38,856 nt of DNA from an uncultured Prevotellaceae bacterium (GTDB taxonomy: Bacteria > Bacteroidota > Bacteroidia > Bacteroidales > Bacteroidaceae): positions 82,761 to 121,616 of the forward strand of contig CADCCB010000015.1 of assembly GCA_902799905.1 (NCBI GenBank). Reading direction: 5' to 3'. Each line of letters starts with the position of its first letter. Within the stretch, counting starts at the first letter, position 1. The notes beneath the pieces were generated by a model. The model saw only the letters and a list, made by a program, of their open reading frames with translations, did no database searches and was not told where the DNA came from. The translations under genes and the position numbers were made by a program. Below, in pieces: positions 15,795 to 22,597 of the stretch.

Positions 15795-16300
15795 AAATTG
15801 AGAATACCCTCAGGCAGGGCTATTGTTACTTGTTTCTTTTCTTGGTCGATGTGGGTTATCAATTCCTCTGAAGCAGGGATGAGTGTGTCATCCTCCAGTT
15901 CGAAGAGAATGTTGGCTGTGCTGTCGTCGATGCTGGCAATGGTGCCTACCGTCTTTCCTGTGTTTGCATCGACGATGTCGAAGCCTACGAGGACAGCAAG
16001 CGAGAGATTCTCCTCGTCATCATCAGTAAGGGCGCGTGGGAAATATACGTCACAATTGGTTAGTTCGCGGGCCCTGTCCTGGGTGTCAATATCCTCGAAC
16101 TTGACAAGGGCCGTGCTGTCGCTACGGAACCGGTATTCCTCCATGAAGAAAGGCACTAGGATGCCGTCGACCTCTAGGATGAGATAGTCGGCATCCACAC
16201 GGTCGAACACATCGTCGTCGAACATGAATGAAATCTCACCCTTCACACCGTGTGTCTTGCCCAGTCGGCCAATCTTGTATACTTCTTCCTGCTTTATCAT
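15791..16300 (-). CDS. rimM: Ribosome maturation factor RimM
   Basis: 169-residue 16S rRNA processing protein needed for assembly of the 30S head. It begins with the RimM domain ('YKIGRLGKTHGVKGEISFMF', about 6-25) and ends with the PRC-barrel domain (about 95-169, 'DIVDANTGKTVGTIASIDD'). Length is typical. The stop overlaps the dxr start by 4 bases and the gene begins 24 bases behind murA, with a repeat half-element in that spacer. It is part of the tsaB-to-rseP operon. Confidence 0.95.
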   Translation of the reverse strand: MIKQEEVYKIGRLGKTHGVKGEISFMFDDDVFDRVDADYLILEVDGILVPFFMEEYRFRSDSTALVKFEDIDTQDRARELTNCDVYFPRALTDDDEENLSLAVLVGFDIVDANTGKTVGTIASIDDSTANILFELEDDTLIPASEELITHIDQEKKQVTIALPEGILNL

Positions 16301-16302
16301 CT

Positions 16303-16331
16303 ATAGCGGTCGCAAATTCGCAATTCACTTT
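16303..16331. repeat. Half-copy of the MITE-like repeat behind murA
   Basis: ATAGCGGTCGCAAATT, then CGCA, then ATTCACTTT. Apart from one substitution and the 4-base insert, this matches the right arm of the 112-bp element (ATAGCGGTAGCAAATTATTCACTTT from 14602, given here in two parts). Like that element it provides the stop codon region of the preceding gene, murA. Confidence 0.6.
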
Positions 16332-17629
16332 ACCCTCTCAATGTGCGCTCCCAGGGCGTTCAGACGGTTCTCGATGTTCTCGTAGCCTCGGTCTATCTGC
16401 TCTATGTTGTCAATACGGCTGATGCCCCTGGCACTCATGGCGGCAATGAGCAGTGCGATGCCTGCACGGATGTCGGGACTCGACATACGGCCGCCTCGCA
16501 GTTGCAACTTGCGGTCATGACCTACGACAACAGCCCGGTGTGGGTCGCACAGGATAATCTGAGCCCCCATGTCAATGAGTTTGTCAACGAAGAAGAGGCG
16601 GCTCTCGAACATTTTCTGATGGAACAGTACGGAACCGCGGGCCTGAGTGGCAACGGTTATCAGCACCGACAGCAGGTCGGGGGTCAGACCAGGCCATGGT
16701 GCATCGGCCAGCGTCATCACCGTACCGTCGATGAACGACTGTATCTCATAGTGGCGCATCTGTGGCACGAAGAGGTCGTCACCTTCTTCTTTCACCTTGA
16801 TGCCCATACGGCGGAATGTGCTGGGGATGATGCCCAGATCCTTGATAGACGCATCCTTGATACGGATGCCCTGTCCCACCATAGCGGCCATTCCAATGAA
16901 CGATCCCACCTCAATCATATCTGGCAGGACAGTGTGTACTGTGCCGTGGAGGCTTTTTACACCCTCGATGGTCAGCAAATTGGATGCTATGCCAGAGATG
17001 CGGGCTCCCATCCGGTTGAGCATCTTGCAGAGTTGCTGGAGATAGGGCTCGCAGGCAGCATTATAAATAGTGGTGGTGCCTTGTGCCAAGACGGCGGCCA
17101 TCACGATATTGGCAGTTCCGGTGACGGAAGCCTCGTCAAGCAGCATATACTGTCCTTTCAACTGCTGGGACGATATTTCATAGACATTACGTTCCGGCAC
17201 GGGATTGAAGTGCGCCCCCAAGCGTTCAAAGCCCAGGAAGTGGGTGTCCAGCCTGCGGCGTCCTATCTTGTCGCCTCCTGGCTTGGCAATCACGGCTTTA
17301 CCCATGCGGGCCAGCATCGGCCCAATCATCATCACCGATCCGCGTAACTGGGCACACTTCTGCACGAACTCATTGCTCTGCATATAGTCCAGATTCAGGT
17401 CGTCAGCCTGAAAGGTGTAGGTATTGTCTTTGTTAGAGACCTTTACGCCTATATCCTTGAGCAGTTGAATCAGGTTCATCACATCGCGGATATGCGGAAT
17501 GTTGTGTATGGTGACAGGCTCACTGGTCAGTATGGTAGCACAGATCACCTGCAGGGCCTCGTTCTTGGCGCCCTGTGGCTGGATGGTTCCGCTCAGAGGA
17601 TGTCCTCCTTCGATGATGAATGCTGCCAT
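16325..17629 (-). CDS. murA: UDP-N-acetylglucosamine 1-carboxyvinyltransferase MurA
   Basis: 434-residue enzyme of the first committed step of peptidoglycan synthesis, transferring enolpyruvate from PEP to UDP-GlcNAc. It shows the N-terminal 'GTIQPQGAKNEAL' and the loop 'KPGGDKIGRRRLDTHF'. In that loop the residue equivalent to E. coli Cys115 is Asp120. An Asp at this position keeps activity but abolishes fosfomycin alkylation in Mycobacterium and Chlamydia, so intrinsic fosfomycin resistance at target level is expected. The start overlaps the stop of the DUF4290 gene (TAATG). Its final codons and stop fall in a repeat half-element. Confidence 0.95.
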   Translation of the reverse strand: MAAFIIEGGHPLSGTIQPQGAKNEALQVICATILTSEPVTIHNIPHIRDVMNLIQLLKDIGVKVSNKDNTYTFQADDLNLDYMQSNEFVQKCAQLRGSVMMIGPMLARMGKAVIAKPGGDKIGRRRLDTHFLGFERLGAHFNPVPERNVYEISSQQLKGQYMLLDEASVTGTANIVMAAVLAQGTTTIYNAACEPYLQQLCKMLNRMGARISGIASNLLTIEGVKSLHGTVHTVLPDMIEVGSFIGMAAMVGQGIRIKDASIKDLGIIPSTFRRMGIKVKEEGDDLFVPQMRHYEIQSFIDGTVMTLADAPWPGLTPDLLSVLITVATQARGSVLFHQKMFESRLFFVDKLIDMGAQIILCDPHRAVVVGHDRKLQLRGGRMSSPDIRAGIALLIAAMSARGISRIDNIEQIDRGYENIENRLNALGAHIERVK

Positions 17630-18234
17630 TACTTACGCTTCTTTCCGTTGGTACGCTTTGGTTGGGAGTCGCCTTTCTGAATGTGCTCAAATGTGAATTG
17701 GCTGAGATCCAATTGTATGGCACCATCGGTCAGACGAGCCATGTCGTCGGCCACTTTCTCGTCCTCAGTGGAACCATGTCCCCACAAGGAGAGATCGCGT
17801 TTCATCTGGTTGGCTGTCAGCCGAATCAGTTCGTCACGTTCCTCGCCCTCTGGCATTTCCTTCAGGCGGTCAAGCAACTCGCAGACCAGTTTTCCATAGT
17901 GACGCAGGCGGATGCCGCCTTGAGGCAAGCGCATTGCCTCGGGCTTGCTGAGGAATTTCTCGGCCTCACTTACGTCGAAGGGCCAGTCTATGTCCAGTTG
18001 CTTATGGCTCATCAGGTAGAGGTGGTCCCACAGTGTCTGCTCGTAATCGCTGTTCTCACGAATCTGAGGCACCTTCGTCTCCATCAGCCTGACGATGGTT
18101 TTTGCACATTTCAGTCTCTCTTCCTTATCGGGCAGTGATACGGCATGGTCTACCATTCGCTGTATCTCACGTCCATATTCTGGCAGTAGCAACTGCTCGC
18201 GCTTAGTGTTGTAGTCTAATCCTTGTATGTCCAT
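17629..18234 (-). CDS. DUF4290 domain protein
   Basis: 201-residue soluble, mostly helical protein of the DUF4290 family ('LDYNTKREQLLLPEYGREIQ' at the N-terminus, conserved 'WDHLYLMSH' around residue 70). The family is restricted to Bacteroidetes and is regularly found directly upstream of murA, as here, where stop and start overlap as TAATG. The function is unknown; the strict neighbourhood suggests a link with envelope synthesis or its control. The C-terminus ends in a Lys/Arg-rich tail (KRTNGKKRK). There is no signal peptide or membrane segment. Confidence 0.88.
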   Translation of the reverse strand: MDIQGLDYNTKREQLLLPEYGREIQRMVDHAVSLPDKEERLKCAKTIVRLMETKVPQIRENSDYEQTLWDHLYLMSHKQLDIDWPFDVSEAEKFLSKPEAMRLPQGGIRLRHYGKLVCELLDRLKEMPEGEERDELIRLTANQMKRDLSLWGHGSTEDEKVADDMARLTDGAIQLDLSQFTFEHIQKGDSQPKRTNGKKRK

Positions 18235-18238
18235 AGTG

Positions 18239-18928
18239 TTAAATCAGTTTCTTTGGCATTTTGGCCACGAAATCCTTCAGGTAGAAGGGTACGAAGTAGG
18301 CCACATCCTCAGTCATGCCGTTCATTAGTCGACGCTCAGCCAAGGGCTGCATCCACTTGGCCAGAGGTTCAACATTCTCAATGAGATGTGCATTCGGATG
18401 GTTGATGGTCTCCATGCATTTGGCGGCTCCATTGCCGAAAAAGTAAACGGGATGTGCGTCAAGCCAGGGCTTGTAGGTCTCAGCATCAACGACATCGGCA
18501 CCAACGGGACGAATCTCATGGAGGGCACGGTCGTAGATACTGGCGTAGACCTCCATCCTGCGTGCGTCAATCATCGGGCAGAGCAGGGCATCTTCTTCTA
18601 CAAGTTCACGCAGCAAAATGGGAACGCACATCAGTTCCAGTGTAGGCACTGCAATGAGTTTCAGGTTGCGCCCATAGCAGATGCCTTTCGCCATCGATAC
18701 GCCGATGCGCAGTCCTGTGTAGGAACCAGGGCCGCAACTGACGGCTACGGCATCGAACGGAATTGCGTGGTTGTCAGTAAACGAGAGGGCTTCGTCAACC
18801 ATTGTCCCCAGACGCTCGGCATGGTTAGGCCCGCTGTGATCCTCTTGATGGAAAATGACCTGTGAGTCTTCTGAGACGGCCACAGAACACACGTCGGTGC
18901 TGGTTTCAATATGTAGTATACACGACAT
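18239..18928 (-). CDS. tsaB: tRNA threonylcarbamoyladenosine biosynthesis protein TsaB
   Basis: 229-residue ASKHA-fold protein (YeaZ) that bridges TsaD and TsaE in forming t6A37 of ANN-decoding tRNAs. It shows the N-terminal 'LHIETSTDVCSVAV' and the signature 'CGPGSYTGLRIGVSMAKG' (about residues 69-86). It is the first gene of the minus-strand operon; 4 bases separate it from the DUF4290 gene. A minus-7 element TAACTTTG lies 30 bases before its ATG. It is divergent from yicC. Confidence 0.94.
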   Translation of the reverse strand: MSCILHIETSTDVCSVAVSEDSQVIFHQEDHSGPNHAERLGTMVDEALSFTDNHAIPFDAVAVSCGPGSYTGLRIGVSMAKGICYGRNLKLIAVPTLELMCVPILLRELVEEDALLCPMIDARRMEVYASIYDRALHEIRPVGADVVDAETYKPWLDAHPVYFFGNGAAKCMETINHPNAHLIENVEPLAKWMQPLAERRLMNGMTEDVAYFVPFYLKDFVAKMPKKLI

Positions 18929-18958
18929 TTATTTCTACCTTATTATAATATGAATGTG

Positions 18959-18966
18959 CAAAGTTA
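18959..18966 (-). promoter_or_regulatory. Minus-7 promoter element of the tsaB operon
   Basis: Minus-strand TAACTTTG followed by CA, matching TAnnTTTG, ends 30 bases upstream of the tsaB start. It is the likely start for tsaB-DUF4290-murA-rimM-dxr-rseP. I did not find a well-spaced TTG minus-33 box. Confidence 0.55.
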
Positions 18967-19027
18967 CGCATTTTTCCCCAAACTTCCGTTGTTTTTAGAA
19001 AAATTATCATTTCTTCCAAGCATTGCG

Positions 19028-19058
19028 TTGGCATTTTGAAGATTTTTCTGTAATTTTG
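19028..19058 (+). promoter_or_regulatory. Promoter of yicC
   Basis: TTG (19028-19030), 20 bases, then TAATTTTG (19051-19058), the canonical Bacteroidetes layout. It predicts a leader of about 20 bases before ATG 19086. Confidence 0.75.
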
Positions 19059-19085
19059 CTGCGACAATAATAATAACCGAAAGAA

Positions 19086-19961
19086 ATGATACAATCTATG
19101 ACTGGCTACGGCAAGGCTGTCGTGGCTTTTAAGGATAAGAAGATTAGTGCAGAGATTAAGTCGCTCAACTCGAAGCAACTTGACTTACAGACGCGTATTG
19201 CCCCGCTCTATCGTGAAAAGGAAATGGAGATTCGCCAGATGATTGCCGTTGCTCTGGAGCGTGGCAAGGTGGAGTTTGCCCTTTGGATAGAGAAGGATGC
19301 GGGTGTCGATGCTACGCCAGTGAATGCTGCTCTGGTGGAGAACTACTATCACCAACTGAAGGCGGTGGCAGAAAAGGTGGGCATCCCAGAACCCGAGGAT
19401 TGGATGTACACACTGACCCGTATGCCTGATGTACTGACAAAGACTGATCAGGAGGTGCTTAGTGACGAGGAGTGGGAGGCAGCCCGGCAGGCTGTTGCTC
19501 TGGCCATTCAGGCACTTGTCGACTTCCGCAAGCAGGAGGGAGCCGCTCTAGAGAAGAAGTTCGCAGAGAAAATTGACAACATCGAACGCCTGCTGGCAGA
19601 GATTGAGCCTTATGAGAAGAGTCGCGTAGAAAAGATCCGTCAGCGCATCGTGGATGGCCTACAGCAGATACCCGGTGTGGAGTACGACAAGAACCGCTTG
19701 GAGCAGGAACTCATCTACTATATCGAGAAACTGGATATCAGTGAGGAGAAGCAGCGTCTGACCAACCACCTGAAGTATTTCCGCGAGACCATGCGTGACG
19801 GTCATGGACAGGGCAAGAAGTTGGGCTTCATCGCTCAGGAGATGGGTCGTGAGATCAACACCACAGGTTCTAAGTCCAATCAGGCAGAGATGCAGAATAT
19901 CGTAGTCCAGATGAAGGACGAGTTGGAGCAGATTAAGGAACAGGTGCTGAACGCCTTGTGA
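19086..19961 (+). CDS. yicC: YicC family endoribonuclease
   Basis: 291-residue protein of the YicC/YloC family, recently recognised as endoribonucleases in E. coli and B. subtilis. The N-terminal hallmark 'MIQSMTGYGKAV' and the C-terminal DUF1732 region ('GKKLGFIAQEMGREINTTGSKSNQAEMQ', about residues 245-272, named only as the family landmark) are both present. Length is normal. In Bacteroidetes yicC is commonly followed by gmk and nadD; that order is kept here but a DUF559 module with GC-rich palindromes has been inserted between yicC and gmk. The palindrome begins at the base after the stop codon. Confidence 0.94.
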   Translation: MIQSMTGYGKAVVAFKDKKISAEIKSLNSKQLDLQTRIAPLYREKEMEIRQMIAVALERGKVEFALWIEKDAGVDATPVNAALVENYYHQLKAVAEKVGIPEPEDWMYTLTRMPDVLTKTDQEVLSDEEWEAARQAVALAIQALVDFRKQEGAALEKKFAEKIDNIERLLAEIEPYEKSRVEKIRQRIVDGLQQIPGVEYDKNRLEQELIYYIEKLDISEEKQRLTNHLKYFRETMRDGHGQGKKLGFIAQEMGREINTTGSKSNQAEMQNIVVQMKDELEQIKEQVLNAL

Positions 19962-19993
19962 ACCCCTCCCGACCTCCCCGAAGGGGAGGAGGG
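19962..19993 (+). repeat. GC-rich palindromic repeat, upstream copy
   Basis: About 32 bases: ACCCCTCCCGA, then CCTCCCC-GAA-GGGGAGG (19973-19989), then AGGG. Its reverse complement matches the repeat at 20459-20489 except at seven positions, and the changes within the stem are compensatory, so the hairpin is conserved. It starts directly behind the yicC stop. Confidence 0.85.
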
Positions 19994-20041
19994 CCTGGCG
20001 GACAGTGAAAAGCTACATGCATCTAGAAAAAGTGTGCAGAT

Positions 20042-21055
20042 ATGACGAAGTTCGGATATGAGACAACGGATGGTTCAACATATCGTCTGCTGCTGAGGAA
20101 TGCAAAAAGTAATAGACGTTATGCCACACAGGCAGAAACTGTTTTGTGGGAATATTTGCGTGGAGAACGATTAGGTGTACGATTTCGTCGACAGCATCCT
20201 GTTTACGGCTACATTCCTGACTTCGTTTGTCTTAAGAAACGATTGGTTGTCGAAGTAGATGGAGGATACCATTTCATAGAAGACCAGCAAGTTTCTGATG
20301 AAGAGAGAACATACTATCTTAAACAATACGGTTTTGAGGTCATACGCTTTACGAACGACGAAGTTTTAGGCAATATAGAAGAAGTTATCAACAGAATAAA
20401 AACAATCGTTATGAATAAACCAAATATAACACAACAAGAAACAATTTGTCCGCAAGGCACTCCCCTCCTTCGGAGGGGTCGGGGGAGGTTAATTATCTTT
20501 AGTGCACCTTCAGGAAGTGGCAAGTCGACTATAGTACAGTGGTTGATGAGCCAGCATCCCGAATTGAATTTGTATTTTTCTATTTCGTGTACTTCTCGAC
20601 AACCACGAGGCACAGAGCAGAATGGCGTGGAGTATTTCTTTATTTCTCCTGAAGATTTCAAGCAGAGAATAGCGAAAGATGAATTCATAGAGTACGAAGA
20701 AGTATATAACGACCGCTTCTATGGAACACTTAAATCTCAAGTAGAGAAGCAATTGGAGGCTGGTCAGAATGTGGTATTTGATGTTGATGTAAAGGGAGGA
20801 ATAAATATCAAGAAATTCTATGGTGAGAATGCATTGAGTTTGTTTATTCAACCACCATCCATCGAAGAACTTAGAAAGAGGTTGGAAGGACGAGGTACTG
20901 ATAGCCAAGAGGCAATTGAAACAAGATTGTCAAAAGCGTCCTACGAATTAACCTTTTCCAGTCAGTTTGACAAGGTTATTGTCAATGACGATTTGGAATC
21001 CGCAAAACAAGAAACCTATCATGTTATAAATCATTTCTTGGCTGTTAGCAATTAG
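20042..21055 (+). CDS. gmk: DUF559 domain-guanylate kinase fusion
   Basis: 337 residues in one frame. Residues about 12-120 are a DUF559 domain (Vsr/PD-(D/E)XK-like fold) with E32, PDF (D60) and VEVDG (E71, D73) as probable active-site residues. Residues 140-149 (TPLLRRGRGR) are encoded by the GC-rich palindrome. Residues 150-337 are a complete guanylate kinase (GMP to GDP) with P-loop APSGSGKST (155-163) and the GMP-binding 'SRQPRGTEQNGVEYFF'. The normal start of Gmk, a Met two or three residues before RLIIF, is missing. An in-frame ATG at 20411 (M124) could begin a kinase with a 26-residue extension, so either a true fusion or two products is possible. The segment is much richer in A+T than yicC and nadD. 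Gmk is essential, so the arrangement must be functional. Confidence 0.88.
   Translation: MTKFGYETTDGSTYRLLLRNAKSNRRYATQAETVLWEYLRGERLGVRFRRQHPVYGYIPDFVCLKKRLVVEVDGGYHFIEDQQVSDEERTYYLKQYGFEVIRFTNDEVLGNIEEVINRIKTIVMNKPNITQQETICPQGTPLLRRGRGRLIIFSAPSGSGKSTIVQWLMSQHPELNLYFSISCTSRQPRGTEQNGVEYFFISPEDFKQRIAKDEFIEYEEVYNDRFYGTLKSQVEKQLEAGQNVVFDVDVKGGINIKKFYGENALSLFIQPPSIEELRKRLEGRGTDSQEAIETRLSKASYELTFSSQFDKVIVNDDLESAKQETYHVINHFLAVSN
20459..20489 (-). repeat. GC-rich palindromic repeat, downstream inverted copy
   Basis: Contains CCCCTCC-TTC-GGAGGGG (20462-20478) followed by TCGGGGGAGGT. In inverted orientation it equals the repeat at 19962-19993 at 25 of 32 positions. It can form a hairpin closed by a C(UUCG)G tetraloop on the plus strand, and it codes for TPLLRRGRGR in the DUF559-Gmk fusion. 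Confidence 0.85.
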
Positions 21056-21069
21056 CAGTTAGCAGTTAC
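21044..21069 (+). repeat. TTAGCAGT-type direct repeats at the end of gmk
   Basis: Near-tandem GTTAGCAAT/TTAGCAGT/TAGCAGTTA units cover the last codons and stop of the guanylate kinase (AVSN) and the start of the spacer to nadD. They are of the same style as the other simple repeats at gene boundaries in this window. Confidence 0.6.
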
Positions 21070-21079
21070 TAACAGGAGT

Positions 21080-21682
21080 ATGCCCACTAGTATCATGGTA
21101 GAGCCAATAGCTAATAGCCAAAAGCCAAAAGCCATAGTCCATAGGACAATCGGCATCTTTGGCGGCTCGTTCAACCCCATCCATAATGGACACATTGCCT
21201 TAGCACAGGCGGTGCTGAAGCAATGTGGCCTTGACGAGGTGTGGCTGATGGTGTCGCCACAGAACCCGCTGAAGCGTGACAGTTCAGATTTGCTTGATGA
21301 CCAGTTGCGGTTGCAGATGGCACAGAAGGCACTGGAGGGTGTTGAGGGCGTGAAGGCCTGCGACTATGAGTTCCACCTGCCCAAGCCCTCTTATACTTGG
21401 AATACCTTGCAGCACCTCTCAAATGACTATCCTGATGACACCTTTATATTATTAATAGGTGGCGACAACTGGGCCCGTTTCGAACGCTGGCGCCATTGGC
21501 AGGACATCCTGCGTCATCACGATGTCATCGTCTATCCTCGCGACCAGTATCTTGGTACCATTGAGGTGCCCCTGCTCGACATTTCTAGCACAGAGATACG
21601 TCAAAAGGTGAGGGCAGGGGAGAGTATCGAGGGACTTGTGCCTGACAGCATTGTAAGCGAGGTGATCAAGTATTATTCATAG
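21080..21682 (+). CDS. nadD: Nicotinate-nucleotide adenylyltransferase NadD
   Basis: 200-residue enzyme joining nicotinate mononucleotide and ATP to deamido-NAD. The nucleotidyltransferase motif GGSFNPIHNGH (residues 28-38) and the C-terminal 'ISSTEIR' are both present. The conserved fold starts at about residue 22; the preceding residues (EPIANSQKPKAIVH) are encoded by a GCCAAAAGCCA-type repeat (21103-21137), a family also inserted in metG. Start is uncertain between ATG 21080 and ATG 21095; both include the repeat. Its last 6 bases overlap the convergent GT2 gene. It follows gmk, as is usual in the phylum. Confidence 0.93.
   Translation: MPTSIMVEPIANSQKPKAIVHRTIGIFGGSFNPIHNGHIALAQAVLKQCGLDEVWLMVSPQNPLKRDSSDLLDDQLRLQMAQKALEGVEGVKACDYEFHLPKPSYTWNTLQHLSNDYPDDTFILLIGGDNWARFERWRHWQDILRHHDVIVYPRDQYLGTIEVPLLDISSTEIRQKVRAGESIEGLVPDSIVSEVIKYYS
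21103..21137 (+). repeat. GCCAAAAGCCA-type repeat at the NadD N-terminus
   Basis: Near-tandem units GCCAATAGCTAATA/GCCAAAA/GCCAAAA/GCCATAG. The same unit occurs on the minus strand inside metG (28185-28218). It is translated as part of an N-terminal extension not expected for NadD. Confidence 0.7.
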
Positions 21683-22597
21683 TCCCCGCTGTTTTATTTT
21701 GATGATTTTCCGGTACAGTTGTATCAACGGACGGCTGAGAACTGGCGGCAGGTGCCACATCACCTTGTCGTAGAGTGGGATGTCGGCAGGTAGCACCTTC
21801 AGTTCCTGGGCATAGTAGTCTTTGCGTACATGGAATTGTCCCTCGCGGACGAAGTTCTCATATTCCTTTAATTGATGTAGTGCGAATCCAGACTTCAGTT
21901 TTTCCCTATGAGGAGCCAGCACCTGTCGCAGAATGTTGTCGTAGAGTTTCTCGCGTTCCAGTGTCCTGTGTCTTGAGTTGGGCAGTCCCACCTGATACTC
22001 ATAGACACATGCCTCTGAGAAATACACTTTGGGACTTTTTGCTAAAATCTTTACTTGCATCATCTTGTCTTCGCCCTCAATGATCTCACGCGGTGTGTCC
22101 AATACGTCCGCCAGCAGTTCACGTCGGAAGATGCATGCCCATAGTATAGGGAAACGGTTCTTGCCAGTGATGATATACCAGATAGGCCGGATGCTGTCGG
22201 TAAACCCGCTAAAGACGATAGGTGATACAACCTTGTCCTGACTTCTATAGCGGGCAATAACCTCATCGGCCTGTGTGTCTTCTATTGTTCGGTATAGTGA
22301 CTGGAGGGCACCTTGCAACAGTTCGTCATCAGCATCGGCAAAGACAACGTATTTTCCCCGTGCAGCCTCCACGCCCTTTCTGCGTGCTGCCGTCACCCCG
22401 CCATTTTCTGTATGGATAATTCTTAGTCTCTTGTCTTGTTCAGCCCACTTGTCACAAATGTTGCCCGAGCCGTCGGTGCTTCCGTCATTGACGACGACCA
22501 CCTCGAACGCATCGAAGTCCTGCTTCAGGATGCTGTTAAAACAACTGTCCAGGTATTCTGCTTTGTTGTAGACAGGTATGACGACAGATATTTCCAT
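21677..22597 (-). CDS. Glycosyltransferase family 2
   Basis: 306-residue GT-A glycosyltransferase with the N-terminal 'EISVVIPVYNKAEYLDSC', 'VVVNDGSTDGSG' and the metal-binding 'FADADDEL' (DxD). It transfers a sugar from a nucleotide-sugar donor, probably onto a lipid-linked or surface glycan, on the cytoplasmic face. The start ATG at 22597 is chosen because it overlaps the flippase stop (TAATG) and yields the canonical N-terminus; a longer upstream frame to 22732 is the shadow of the flippase. The C-terminal region has no membrane segment. It is coupled to the flippase and therefore part of a surface polysaccharide cluster. Confidence 0.92.
   Translation of the reverse strand: MEISVVIPVYNKAEYLDSCFNSILKQDFDAFEVVVVNDGSTDGSGNICDKWAEQDKRLRIIHTENGGVTAARRKGVEAARGKYVVFADADDELLQGALQSLYRTIEDTQADEVIARYRSQDKVVSPIVFSGFTDSIRPIWYIITGKNRFPILWACIFRRELLADVLDTPREIIEGEDKMMQVKILAKSPKVYFSEACVYEYQVGLPNSRHRTLEREKLYDNILRQVLAPHREKLKSGFALHQLKEYENFVREGQFHVRKDYYAQELKVLPADIPLYDKVMWHLPPVLSRPLIQLYRKIIKIKQRGL

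Larger units (their letters stand above)
19962..20489 (+). mobile_element. Candidate DUF559 mobile module with palindromic inverted ends
   Basis: A DUF559 coding segment (20042 to about 20410) is bracketed by two inverted copies of a roughly 31-bp GC-rich palindrome. The right copy runs in frame into guanylate kinase. Inverted ends plus a nuclease-fold gene between conserved neighbours (yicC and gmk) suggest an inserted unit. No target-site duplication or transposase is visible, so mobility is inferred, not shown. Confidence 0.4.

Noticed and set aside
16343-17347. 334-residue plus-strand open frame
   Set aside because: Lies antisense to murA, which is complete and conserved; no motif in the antisense product.
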